From positions 199,501-263,500 of the forward strand of contig JAWDGP010006556.1 in NCBI GenBank assembly GCA_033675545.1: DNA of 64,000 bases. Reading direction: 5' to 3'. Shown piece by piece: positions 32,704 through 46,714 of this stretch. Source of the DNA: Elysia crispata. Lineage: Eukaryota; Mollusca; Gastropoda; Plakobranchidae. Both the position numbers and the translations under genes were made by a program. The notes under the pieces are model-generated. The model searched no databases. It was not told the DNA's origin and saw only the letters and a program-made list of their open reading frames with translations. The number at the start of each line of letters is the position of its first letter. Within the stretch, counting starts at the first letter, position 1.

Positions 32704-32806
32704 TTTTTTACATTTTCAGCTGGTGGTTTGCCCCAGGAGTTTTTCAATGAAAGAAATGTGCCTTGGCTCAATAAAGGTTGAAAAACACTGATTTAGATTA
32801 TCATCT

Positions 32807-34189
32807 TCAAAGGTCAATTTCAATTTCCCTTTTCGATTCTGCAATTATATTAGCGAGAAGCGGAATAAAGATTAGAGTAATCAAAGCGATCAAACAGCTT
32901 GTGGAGATAAACATAATTCTGTCCAAGGTCTCAGCCACTTTAGGCCAAGTGATTTCTTCTTCCTCCACATTCTGGATATATGAAGGCGGCGGAGAAGCTC
33001 CCTGTTGTGTCAGAGGTGTCACCGATACTTTTGACCGGCATCGTGTCGGACCTGGATTCTCCAGTTTAGTTCCAAGAGGAGGGTGAGACGTCGACCTTGT
33101 GTTCTCTCGTTTTCCTTTGTTCATCCATAATAAATTCCGAAGCTTCCTGGTGACTCTTTCTGTCCGCTTCCCGATCTTACAGTCGTCAGACTTGTGGTGG
33201 ATGTGAAGTACGACCACGGCGAGCACCACACTCATAGCGGTGAGGCCCAGCAGCAGCGTGAGGTAGACAGCCAGGTAGGAGACCTGCAAGGAAGTCTGTG
33301 GCATGTTGTCGGCGATGATGGTCAGGTAGACAGCGTAGGCCAGCAGCACTGTGATGCCCATACCGATCTTCTCGCCAGCCTCTGCCGGCAGGAGAAACAC
33401 CAGAGAAGCTGTGAAAGACAAGAACAGTACCGGAAGGATGATGTTCAGGATGTAAAACGTTCTCAGTCGTTTCAGCTTGAGTGAAAACTGAATGCGCGTC
33501 AAGTCGTTCTCGTTTGGCAGAATCTGCAGTGAATTGGATAACAATTCCCAGGTACCGCTAGAAGTATACTTGTCTAAAACAAGCCCTGTGTGGCCTGCAC
33601 GGGGATCAATATCGATTTCAGCTTTGGTTGACATCCATGTACTGACAATAATGCTGCAAGTTTGAGTATCGAAAGGATAATAAGTCACATCGATATCACA
33701 TCCTGTTTTAATTACTTGGCTTGGTTTCCAATCGATCCAGCCTAAGCTATCTACACGCACTCTATTATTGTCATAGCCAAGTTCTTCTTGGCTTTCCACC
33801 GAGTTTTCGATGACCACATCAGGTAACCAAATGCTGCTTTGTGGACACAGGAACTCTGAGATATTGCCATACTGGGATCGATTCCACGTAAGCCAATCAT
33901 CAAGCCAATTAGCTTCTAAAATGATGGAAGACTCAAGAACTTGTGATCTTTCGTTTAGGTCTTGTATGGAGAGTAGATACAAATTGATATAAACATCGGT
34001 AGCTTCCCCTGCACTTGTGGGTCGAATTTCTGGTCTGTAATTCGTGAAGAGATGATCCATCAAGCTGTAGAAATCCGACTGGGTGACAGCATTTACCACA
34101 GCTTTAGGACCTTGACCTTGTGACAGACTCCACAACTCTGGGTTTACCAGCAACAGGGCAGTCAGGATCAGAGTCTGCCGGTATACCAT
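32807..34189 (-). CDS. R2: intronless nicotinic-type Cys-loop receptor subunit
   Basis: Paralogue of R1 on the opposite strand, 460 aa from the ATG at 34189 (an upstream in-frame GTG is not needed). It has a signal peptide (TLILTALLLVNPELW), the Cys-loop CDIDVTYYPFDTQTC at ~164-178, M1-M3 nearly identical to R1, PPSY before M4, and M4 beginning DRIMFISTSCLIALI. The M2 has GEKIGMG with the cation-type Glu. Loop A is WLPDVVIENS and loop C has no Cys pair, so nicotinic agonist contacts are lacking. An extra Cys replaces the usual Tyr in EFLCPQS. The tail after M4 (NIIAESKREIEIDL) is about 12 residues longer than in the paralogues. The stop codon lies 8 bp from the target duplication of the hAT element. 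The gene is a single exon. Confidence 0.93.
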   Translation of the reverse strand: MVYRQTLILTALLLVNPELWSLSQGQGPKAVVNAVTQSDFYSLMDHLFTNYRPEIRPTSAGEATDVYINLYLLSIQDLNERSQVLESSIILEANWLDDWLTWNRSQYGNISEFLCPQSSIWLPDVVIENSVESQEELGYDNNRVRVDSLGWIDWKPSQVIKTGCDIDVTYYPFDTQTCSIIVSTWMSTKAEIDIDPRAGHTGLVLDKYTSSGTWELLSNSLQILPNENDLTRIQFSLKLKRLRTFYILNIILPVLFLSFTASLVFLLPAEAGEKIGMGITVLLAYAVYLTIIADNMPQTSLQVSYLAVYLTLLLGLTAMSVVLAVVVLHIHHKSDDCKIGKRTERVTRKLRNLLWMNKGKRENTRSTSHPPLGTKLENPGPTRCRSKVSVTPLTQQGASPPPSYIQNVEEEEITWPKVAETLDRIMFISTSCLIALITLIFIPLLANIIAESKREIEIDL

Positions 34190-34925
34190 GATCACAGCCG
34201 TAAGGTGTTTTCAAGAGATACCCACTCACTTTCTTAAAAAAAAGAAAACATTTTTAAATTACTTGAAATAAAATTAATCTCAGTCCAGCTTCACATTGTT
34301 TAACTTTTCACCATATCTATTATCACTGAAGAAATATGAGGCATTATTGTCACACCAAAAAGTCATTATATTTATAAATGCACAATTTTGTCCTAAGTGA
34401 ATAAAGCACTTGCAGATATCTGCACAACCTCAACAGTTTGGTGAAAAAAAAAATATAAAAACTGCAAAAAAGAGTCTAACCTAGTATAAGATGTGAGTGA
34501 ATCTATAATTGTATTATAGAAAATGAGATTTGTTAGTGATGAAGCCTGACCTTAAAATTTTACTTTCTGAATATTTTACTCGGGGCTGATGCGTTTATTC
34601 CCAAAATTTTTTTTTTTTCTTTTTAAATTAATCTCATGATACACATTTCTTGAGGATAGCAGAGAGAAAATTGAAAGAACATTAACGCAAAACAAGGCCA
34701 GGGTTTTTATTTTACATACCGACCTTACTCTTTCAATTATACTTGGTAAATGTTAATTAAAATTATTATTGTAACTTTGGTAAAATGCAATTGATTTGCG
34801 TGAGGTAAATCCAACTAAGTGAAGTACTTTTCAAACTTTTTTTTTTTTTTTGTGAATCTAAGCTTATATTTTAGACATAAATCAGAACCTTGCGCAGCCC
34901 TGAATTCCTCTTCCTGTTTGGCAGA

Positions 34926-35143
34926 GCAAAAGGTTGCGTTGCATTATAGTAAGCTTCAGGGCAAAAGGTTGCGTTGCATTATAGTAAGCTTCAGGGCAAA
35001 AGGTTGCGTTGCATTATAGTAAGCTTCAGGGCAAAAGGTTGCGTTGCATTATAGTAAGCTTCAGGGCAAAAGGTTGCGTTGCATTATAGTAAGCTTCAGG
35101 GCAAAAGGTTGCATTGCATTATAGTAAGCTTCAGGGCAAAAGC
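34926..35143. repeat. 35-bp minisatellite, 6.2 copies
   Basis: Copies begin at 34926, 34961, 34996, 35031, 35066 and 35101, with a partial at 35136. Each opens GCAAAAGGTTGCGTTGCATT and ends AAGCTTCAGG. The first five are identical or nearly so and the sixth has one substitution, so the expansion is recent. Confidence 0.97.
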
Positions 35144-35787
35144 TGGTTAGATCAAAACTAATTAAACTCTAAGACTATGTAATTATATTAAAAAGTAACT
35201 AAACTAACTAGGAATAGCACTCCGAGAAAACTTCGCAGGAAATAAAAGAGCATGAAATAAATGATAATGAGTTAGCAATTTTTTTAGTCAGACTTTTGAT
35301 TTAAAAAAAAAAAGAGAAAAACCGATCTGTGGTATTTCATTAATTTACCATAGGAAATAACTTTTTTTTATTTTCTTAAAACAAAGCTATACGCAAGACT
35401 TCATTTTAGTAATTATTTTCCTATAAATGACAAAGCACAAATTTCGAATCCTTCACACCTGATTTTAATACTTCTGTGCCTTCAGAATAAACAAAAATAC
35501 AATCTTAAGATCAAACATCTCTTTCCAAAGAGAAACAACTTGGAAAGGAAAGCGTAGCAAAATCTTCGTCTTGCTTTATATTAATTCATTAACCAATGTC
35601 AAAATGCTGTGGTAAAAAAATCCCAAGTAAGACTCTTTTACCAGCTTACTAGTTAAATAACCAGTTAAGCTGTGAATTAGGACTTTTCTTACGTCAAGAC
35701 CTCTAAACCAAGATTATGTGCACCAAAGCGGCGCCAGATTGACCATCATAGTATTACAAAGATTATGAATGAGCCAGGAATAATTGT

Positions 35788-35843
35788 ACTGCCACTAACA
35801 GACTGTCACTAACAGACTGCCACTAACAGACTACCACTAACAG
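35788..35843. repeat. 14-bp tandem repeat, 4 copies
   Basis: Four units of ACTGCCACTAACAG with one variant position each in copies 2 and 4. Confidence 0.95.
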
Positions 35844-37410
35844 TATTAGTGAAGCATTCCTTATGCTGAGGATTGTCTGGTTCTGATTTACAACGTAACA
35901 AGCTAAACTGCCCTCTGTTGACGGACCGAATAGAAAGAAATAAAATTAAGACTGCTGCCCTACCTTGAAAAATTGTTTATTTACTTTGAAAAAGTGACAA
36001 TAAAACGTTGAGGTCAGAAGTTTTTGTTTTGCCTTGCCTTATTATGAATTTCATTATTTTAAGTTGCATTTATTGGCATGTACTTTCAATCTCTTCTGTT
36101 TATTTTTTTTAAACTCACATTTCTTCATCCTTTCCTCCATGGGCGGCACACTGATGACGCATTTGTTGGAATTTTAACCAAACCACAGCTCTTATTGTAA
36201 TGGCCTGACCTTGGGAATGCAGTTTGTTTTCAATCAACTAGTGCCTAGAGGGGTTAACCGGCTAAAGAAAAACAGATTGGATAAAGATATGTTCTGAACA
36301 ATTCTATAATTGAACCTGCAAAGTTGACTAATGCGAAACAGTATAGGACCTTCATAAAAAACATGATAATTCATAGAGCAGTCATAAAAACTGAAACAAA
36401 CATCAACATTTATCATTACTATTATATATATATATATAATCCACAATCAGTATCAAAATATACTGTCCACATCTGAGCTAATGATTACAATGGTGCAGCT
36501 ACCTACTGAAATAGCTGTTATTCCGTTTCCCTAAATCCCCACACAACAACTACTCCCGCTTCCCGCACGGTTTTCCGCCGCTACAAACCATAACTGATTG
36601 TTTAACCTCTTCTATGATAATGAAGCAAGATGGAAATTGGCGACAATCTAACTGAGCATTCTAGACCACCTAGGCACGTCAAATCTGGTATAAAGTTTTG
36701 AATTGCCCTTGGTTTGGGAGAAATAATAATATATACTTTTTACCAAAATAGTGTTTTTGAAAAGTTAAAGACAAAAACACTACAATGATTATTATTGGAG
36801 AAGGTTAATGTGTGAACTACTTCCTGTAAGCACAGATTGAAAGAGATGGCAGGAACGAAACTGAAAGTACGCATACAATGTAAAACCCTCTGAAAAAGGT
36901 CTACATGTTCCAGTGTAAGATCTAATTAAAGAATATAAAAAAGTTGCTTGGACATAATTATGTTCTAGATCTAGGTCTTAGATATTAATAGCAGTTAGAC
37001 TCAAATCAAAAGGTTAAGATCTAGATTTAGATTTTTCTTTGAGGCTTAGATTTGCAAAACGATTTTAGTTCTAGATTTAGATTTTATGTTTAGAATAAGA
37101 ATTATCATTTATCAAAATATCTAGATTCTAGGTAAAGATAAAAAGGTGCAAGCATATCTCTGGATCATGTAAGTAAAAAGATAGATATCAACGACAGATT
37201 GACACTAGGGTCCCGTTCATAGAATGTTTTTTTTTAGTTTGTTCCCTCAATAACATGCCGACAGGCTGGTATTTATGTTACTGCGTCATCTCAATGATAG
37301 TTTTAGATGATTCTTTGATAGTTCAAAACCAAAACTCTTGATGCTTTCGGGCCTCCTTTTTCTTTTGTTCAGCTGGCCTATAAGAGAATTTTTAATCATT
37401 TAAATAATAA

Positions 37411-37415
<5 letters not shown>

Positions 37416-37471
<56 letters not shown>
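37416..37471. repeat. (TA)n(GA)n compound microsatellite
   Basis: About 15 TA units switch directly to about 12 GA units. Confidence 0.96.
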
Positions 37472-37550
37472 AAGTTAGATAGATATAGATAGATTCTATG
37501 CTTGATTATTTCAGCATTATGATTGTAATAGTGCTCGACAAAAAGAAGCG

Positions 37551-37586
37551 TTACTACTACTGCTGCTGCTGCTCTTGCTGCTGCTG

Positions 37587-37623
<37 letters not shown>

Positions 37624-37627
37624 CACT
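37551..37627. repeat. (CTG)n(CTA)n trinucleotide array
   Basis: CTG units with a CTT interruption pass into about 13 CTA units. Confidence 0.95.
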
Positions 37628-37744
37628 AATAATAGCAATGATAAAAGAATGATTACTTTTTCATCTTTCTTCAAAGGTTTCATGTTGTTCTGGAATTGTT
37701 ACTGAAATTTGTTTTAGTAACGGCCAGGAGTATCGGGGTGAAAA

Positions 37745-37865
<121 letters not shown>

Positions 37866-38166
37866 ATGTTAGCTAGATATTTTATTATAAGACATAGTTT
37901 CTAGATTTTTATATTTGTGGAAAATAGGTTCATCCTATAAATATATGAACATACCGTTTACATATTTTTTTAAATTGTTCTAATTTTTATATAATATTGA
38001 AATCTTGGAAACATAATAATAATCTTTTTCAAAATCCGCGACTATTTTACTTAGTTGATAATCATGTTGATGGATTTTAAACGAATTACACTTTTGAATC
38101 AAAATCAAATAATACATTATCCGATGTCTTTATCTATTTCTTTAAATTCCATGTTGCAAGAAATAG

Positions 38167-39527
38167 TTAGGGTGCACAAATGAGAAGCGGTATAAAGGTA
38201 ATCGTAATAATGGCAATCAAACAGCTTGTGAAGAAAAACATAATTCTGTCCAAGGTTTCAGCCACTTTAGGCCAAGTGATTTCTTCTTCCTGCACATTCT
38301 GGGTATATGAAGGCGGGGGAGAGACGGCCTCGCTTGCCAGCGGTGCTACTGTCCCTCGTGAGCGAGGTCGAGGGGACAATGTACCGTATTCCTGTTTCTT
38401 GGCGTCAGTGTCTGTGACATTTACAACTGTATGTGGACGTTTTGCTTTGTACAAACAAAACAATATTCTTAGCTTCCTGGTCATTCTAGCTGTCCGCTTC
38501 CCAATCTTACAGTCGTCAGACTTGTGGTGGATGTGAAGTACGACCACGGCGAGCACCACACCCATAGCGGTGAGGCCCAGCAGCAGCGTGAGGTAGACAG
38601 CTAGGTAGGAGACCTGTAGGGAAGTCTGTGGCATGTTGTCGGCGATGATGGTCAGGTAGACAGCGTAGGCCAGCAGCACTGTGATGCCCATACCGATCTT
38701 CTCGCCAGCCTCTGCCGGCAGGAGAAACACCATGGAGGCTGTGAAAGACAAAAACAGTACCGGAAGGATGATGTTCAGGATGTAGAATGTCTTCAATCTC
38801 TTTAACCGCATTTGAAACTGGATACGGGTTAAGTTATTCTCATTTGGTAAAATCTCCACAGAGTTTGACAACAATTGCCAAGTACCGCTTGAACTGTATC
38901 TGTCCAGAAGAATTCCAACTACGCCCACCTGAGGGTCAAGAATAACCTCTTCTTTTCTCGACATCCACGTGCTGACAATTATGTTACAGGTCTGAGTATC
39001 GAAAGGGTAATAAGTAACGTCGATATCGCATCCTGTCCTTATGATTTGGCTTGGTTTCCAATGGATCCAACCTGAATTATCAACACGCACCAAGTTCATG
39101 TTATAGCCCAGCTGTCTTTGATTCTCCACCGAATATCTATGATCACATCAGGCAGCCAGATCTTACTTTGTGGATATAGAAAATCTGATATATTCCCATA
39201 GTGAGACTCGTTCCAGCAGAGCCAATCGTCGTGCCAGAGAGATTCTATAACGATGGAAGTTGACAGCTCTTGAGACTTTTCGTTCAGGTCTTTTATAGAA
39301 AGCAGATGCAAGACGATGAAAACATGGGTAGCTTCCCCTGCAGTTGTTGGTCGCACCTCAAGCTTGTAGTCAGTGAACAGGTAGTCCATCAAGTTGTAAA
39401 AATCGGTTTGACTGACGGCTTCCACCACCGCAACTTTCATCTGACCCGGGCTTAGAAGACTTAAAAAACATGTGTGTAGCAACAGTAAAACTGCTACAGC
39501 TACTACCAAGGATTTCTGGAATAACAT
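38167..39527 (-). pseudogene. R3: Cys-loop receptor paralogue with one frameshift
   Basis: Third paralogue of the cluster. It starts at ATG 39527 with a signal peptide (LLFQ-like start, VVAVAVLLLLHTCFLSLL) and is open through the loop-A region WLPDVII. The frame then changes by one missing base relative to R1, R2 and R4, at about 39131-39137. The second frame continues from ENQRQLGYNMN to the normal stop at 38167. All later parts are intact: Cys-loop CDIDVTYYPFDTQTC, M1-M4, cation-type GEKIGMG M2 and PPSY. No other disruption is visible, so this is either a very young pseudogene or a one-base sequencing/assembly error in a functional gene. The stretch from M3 to M4 is almost identical to R4. 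Confidence 0.85.
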
Positions 39528-41557
<2,030 letters not shown>

Positions 41558-42093
41558 CTCTCTGTTTCTCTCTGGGTTTTTTTTTTATCTCTCTATATCT
41601 TTATCTCTCTATTGCAACGATTAATAAGAGAAAATACATAATTAAAATCAACGAATTCTAAACGGCATTAGGGAGATTTGTATCTGCTGGTTAGCCGAGC
41701 TCGTTTGTTTCCCACAAATAAAACACTCATGGTTTTAGCTTGAATCCTCATTCCAAATGTTCGCTGAAGTAAAAATAAACTTATGCACACGGCAGTTTGC
41801 AGAGCACCACTTCCACATTTTGGGGCCTAGAGCCCACCGTCGGTTGTTAAAATACTAATATTCCATATTGCAGACCAGTTCGTTACGTCTCGCTTCGTTC
41901 TAGAAAGGTCTGTCGCGACTTAGAATCAAACATTTACTAGCATTAGAGCTCGGACCTTCATTTCTAGAGTCAAAACTCTTCTACGAAAAAGGTCTTAAGT
42001 CGTCTTGCCACTGTGCGCATTATGAGGTCGAGAGCCAAGTTCGCCTGGGGCAAGCAAGATTTACTCGGTTCGATTTTACTTGTGGCAGAACAC

Positions 42094-42225
42094 AGTCATG
42101 TAGTGTAGACCCTAGAATATAGTCATGTATTGTAGACCCTAGAATATAGTCATGTATTGTAGACCCTACTGAGAACACAGTCATGTATTGTAGACCCTAG
42201 AACATAGTCATGTAGTGTAGACCCT
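42094..42225. repeat. 27-bp minisatellite, 5 copies
   Basis: Units start at 42094, 42121, 42148, 42179 and 42206. Each opens AGTCATGTATTGTAGACCCT or a one-base variant, and copy 3 carries an altered, longer end (CTGAGAACAC). Confidence 0.93.
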
Positions 42226-42464
42226 TCTAAAGAGACGTTCAAACTGCTGCCGCTCGAGCTACCAAGCTTACAAAATCTCTACGATAAAATGTTGGTAGAG
42301 AATATTAAATATTTTTATGTTCTGCATAACTTTGCAGTATATCATTATTAAAGCCACTGTTGTCAAATTTTACAGTTAAAGGATACACATCGGTGCATAC
42401 AAATTATACATAAGATTGTGTAATAAAAACATCAACAGCAACAACAACAACAACATTAAAAAAA

Positions 42465-42755
<291 letters not shown>

Positions 42756-43998
42756 AACAAAAATTAATGGTTAATTAATAAATTGATTAATAAATTCGTG
42801 TACATTTCCCGTAATTTTTTTAGCGAACTTTACACTCAATTAAAAAAGAGACACTTCTTACACAAAAAATTATATTGCAATACACTATACACATTATTAA
42901 CTTTTTTTTTTCTTTTGTATCTTTACATGGACTATGTCGTTCTCTCGTTTTAAAACTGTATTCCGGCTCCCGGCCAAGTTCTCAGTCCTCACTGGATATT
43001 TTTTTCCTATTCTTGTGACCACCTAGTAGTTAAGTTCCACGTCCAGTAGCTTTCTTTACGCCTCATTTATCTACATTTACTTCCGGACCGTATCGTTTTC
43101 GTGTTAAGCTCCGATGTGTGTCAACTTAGGTTAGGATTAGGAAGGCGGTCGTAGAGAAGTACCAATATTTTCTCTTACCTACCCACGCTCGACATAAGGA
43201 GCTACAATAATATTATCTCCCTTTTAGCGATCATTGACATTTATACCATAGTAACCTCCCCTTTGTTTCTTCACGTATTAGTACACCGTACTATTACCCA
43301 TAAAACGAAGAAGATATTTCTAACGTTGCTTTTAGAAACAAGATCTGAACCGACAGGGAATATATAACTGAAATTATCTCTGGCTTCTGACGTCACAAAG
43401 CTTGTCCCACAGCACAAGGTGCTGCAGTATTTTTGTGTGCATTAGTCACTTTGCCTATTTCTTACAACAATTTAATGACAATTCACGTAACTTTGCATCA
43501 GTATTGTCTTGCTTGATCTGTCCTATAAAACATAATTAAAGTTTTTTTTTTTCTTTCTCGACCTAAGTAAAGTATGATGTTTTAATCTTGATATTTCATA
43601 TAAGTTTGGCTCAATGTCTTGACGACATGCCCATTCGACCCTCAAATACCAAAGTAGAAGATCGAGATGTTGCTTGCACTGTCACAGTACGCTGTTAAGA
43701 TACTATCAGATGGGTAGAAGATATAGATCACAAAAACAAGTTGTCAAGCAATCATGAAATTAAAAAAAAATACTCTTGAATTAAATGGTTCGATAACAGA
43801 TTCGATAACTAAGGTTGTTTTTTTCCCTAGCTTCAAGCCATTTTACAATAGCTCTTTGTTCCAAGGATTTACGTATAAGCCTGGTATTAACGTAACAGCC
43901 AACTATAATAGTTGTGAGAGTAACAAAAAATTTTGCGCAAAATTGTGCATTGGTGGGAATCTGTTGGCTTGGTCAATACTCTAGTGTTTTTTTTGTTC

Positions 43999-44000
<2 letters not shown>
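42756..44000. other. Intergenic
   Basis: I recognise no gene or element; AT-rich with short poly-T runs. Confidence 0.5.

Positions 44001-44092
<92 letters not shown>
44001..44092. repeat. (GA)n microsatellite
   Basis: Pure GA array ending in a short G-rich run. Confidence 0.97.
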
Positions 44093-44096
<4 letters not shown>

Positions 44097-44692
44097 AGGG
44101 GAGGAGAAATGCCAGTGTATTATGGGGGTCATGTCTTCAATGTTAATCTCAAGTAATGTATATGAGGTACCTTTCTTTCAGCAGATACATAATTCTCTTA
44201 CGATGGGTTCCCTATGCAATCATTCGAGTAAAAGGCTGCCGAGTTGGGCGTATTTTGGGTTTTATAAGGCCATGCCTTGCTTCAGTAGATCTAAACTGTA
44301 AAGCTATGTTGCACTCTTTGAGAACTAGCGAAGTCAGTCGCCGTGTCTCCCCGAATAACAAGGCCAGTCTGACGCCGTTTTCAGACAAACGTGTTCTGGG
44401 TAAACTAAATATATTTAGAATTAAATCCTTAGCTCTTCTCTGCCTGAGGAAGGATTGCTTTAAATGCCTGAGGAACGCTGCTAAATATTTTCTGTTTGCA
44501 ATTTACGCAAAATAAAAAAATGCAATGCGGTCGAAAGCGAGATGACCGTGGTAAAAACATTTTGTTACCTATAGTAGTAATAGAGATGCTGCTTGTACTA
44601 GAAGAAATAGGTAATGGTAGAAGTGATCTTAGTATTATCAGTAGACGGAAAAATAAAAGTGTTACTGCTTCTAGTTGTAGAATAATTCTAGA

Positions 44693-44693
44693 G

Positions 44694-44790
<97 letters not shown>
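44693..44790. repeat. (TAG)n microsatellite
   Basis: About 32 uninterrupted TAG units; the second TAG array within 2.3 kb. Confidence 0.97.
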
Positions 44791-44792
<2 letters not shown>

Positions 44793-46714
44793 TATAGCCA
44801 TACAGCAGTAATCACAAAGCTACATCTAATTCGAGACCAACAAATAAGACGAAAGATGTAAAAACACGAGAAAGACAAGTGATATGGACTAGGATAAGAC
44901 AGATATATCTACATGGCACCCATCGCACGTCGAGACAGCAGGCCAGTGAAGATAGCTCCATGGATAGCGTGGCTTGTTCCTCTCTCGGCAAGGCGATTTT
45001 TTTTGGCTTTTTGGCTTTTTTTTTAACAAAGAAAGTGACCCTTTTATACCAACTAACACCGCAGAATGGTAAATTTTACTGCCAACGTTTATCCTGATCT
45101 TTTACCCGTCATCTATTCCCTGTCATATTTGATTTTCTCATTGCAGAAAATTAAATATTTTGAGCAATTAAAAAAACAATAAATAATATAGTTGAATGCA
45201 AACCTCGCGATATTCCTTAAGTTTTCTCTATTTTTTACAACAACAAAAAATAGATACAGGTCTTAATATTGTAGCTATAATGCTGTATATTTTTACCAGG
45301 CTAATAACTGTTCTGCTCTAATGGCGATGATGCTCAAAGACACTGATTCTATCAGGTCTTATAATGTTACTGTTTATATAGAAACAAACAATGATCACAG
45401 AAGCCAAACTTAGAGAAGAGAGGTAATTTTTTTGTCTTTAAGACTTCAATATTCAAATCTTAAGGGAAGAATCAATATTAAAATCAATGGATTGAAGTAT
45501 ATTTGAATTGGTAAAAGTAAAAGATTCATTATCCTGTAAAACAAAGAAAGTAGGTGAAAAGAACGTTTTTGAAGATATCGAAGAAAGCAAACTTTGTCAT
45601 CCGATGGCTGTTTTTAATCGCGATCCACCAAAAGCGGTTTTAATGCAGGGAAAACTTTCTCCGTTTGGGCTAAAACGCAAAAAATATGTCACTTCTCTGG
45701 AGATAGATTCTTTCCCTTTATTGTGACCAATATTAACGACAATCTATTGATCGGAAAAACATTGTAGTAAGGTACCTACCCCAATACCATGATCAATTAG
45801 AGAACTTAGATCTCCATGTGTCCTAACCGAATGTTTTTGTAACGCCTTGGAAGCCAGCCGTAGAAAACCAGCAAGGAAGAGGTGAGCTACGTCATAATCT
45901 GGCTAGCAGCAGACGGTGAAAGCTTCACTGTAATAGGGTTCTTCTTCACAGTTTAGCTTCTGCCCAACAACTTATCAGACACTACCCTTCATTATCATAA
46001 AGAGGGCTGTAGACCATATTTCACAAACTCTTCGGTAATAAATGCTTGACAGCGTATTTTTTATCATCTATAGTTATCAAAATATATTTTTCTTTTATTT
46101 ACTTCTGTCGTTGTAATTTCAATTACAAAAATACATAAAACTTCAAAATTTAAAGACATTTCATATTTATTGCCCTGATGCTTTCGGAGATAAGGTGTTT
46201 TTCGTTGCTATTCATCAAATTTGATTGCTTTATCCTTTTAATCTACTTCTAACATTTAGAACATGTTCACATTTTTTTTAATGGAAACTTAAGTTTTGTT
46301 TGTCAAATTCATGGATCCAGAATCGAGAAAAAAATTATTTATATATATATAAATCCTATGGCGCTGCAAGATATAAATCTTGATGGATCTAAGTTGGTCT
46401 GATTCATTGAGTGTGCATCCAAAAATACTAGCACTCAATTGTTTTCTTCTCAGGATGTCACCAAATGTTTCGGGTACCCAGCTTTATGAATCAGAACATG
46501 TTAAATCTTTTCACAATTGGGGCAGACGCATTCTCCAAAGTTAAAATATTTTAGCCTTCAACGTTACAGACAAATCAGTGTTCAATTCTTCATTTTTTAT
46601 CCATTTGCAGCCAAGAAAGATCAACAGTTCTTGATAAGCATCCTTCTTAAGGCGTCTTGCCTCAAACTACCACAGCCAAGAAAGATCAACGATTCCAAAA
46701 ACGTAAATCTCAAA
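44791..46714. other. Intergenic and possible 5' leader of R4
   Basis: No gene recognised. The frame of R4 is open upstream to ~46517 but lacks an ATG, signal peptide or conserved residues there. An exact 18-nt repeat CAGCCAAGAAAGATCAAC occurs at 46608-46625 and 46673-46690; both copies follow acceptor-like sequence, so a spliced 5' leader exon is possible. Confidence 0.4.

Larger units (their letters stand above)
31141..32798 (+). mobile_element. hAT DNA transposon (Buster/ZBED5-like), internally deleted
   Basis: A 1642-bp element (31149-32790) has 15-bp perfect terminal inverted repeats: CAGTGTTTTTCAACC at the left end and its reverse complement at the right. It is flanked by 8-bp target duplications CTTTAGAT (31141-31148) and ATTTAGAT (32791-32798), which differ at one base and fit the hAT nTnnnnAn pattern. 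Inside are a transposase N-side region and a hAT C-terminal dimerisation region on the plus strand, separated by a frame-disrupted middle. The coding part starts only ~88 bp from the left end, so the BED zinc finger and N-terminus are missing. The copy is therefore non-autonomous. The single mismatch between the target duplications suggests moderate age. Confidence 0.93.

Noticed and set aside
38180-38536. 118-codon antisense ORF in R3, with a near-identical antisense ORF in R4 (47698-48054)
   Set aside because: The similarity follows from the shared sense-strand sequence; no start context or domain supports an antisense protein.
46517-46714. 66-residue N-terminal extension of R4
   Set aside because: It has no ATG, and a normal signal peptide begins at the ATG at 46715; paralogues have no such extension.
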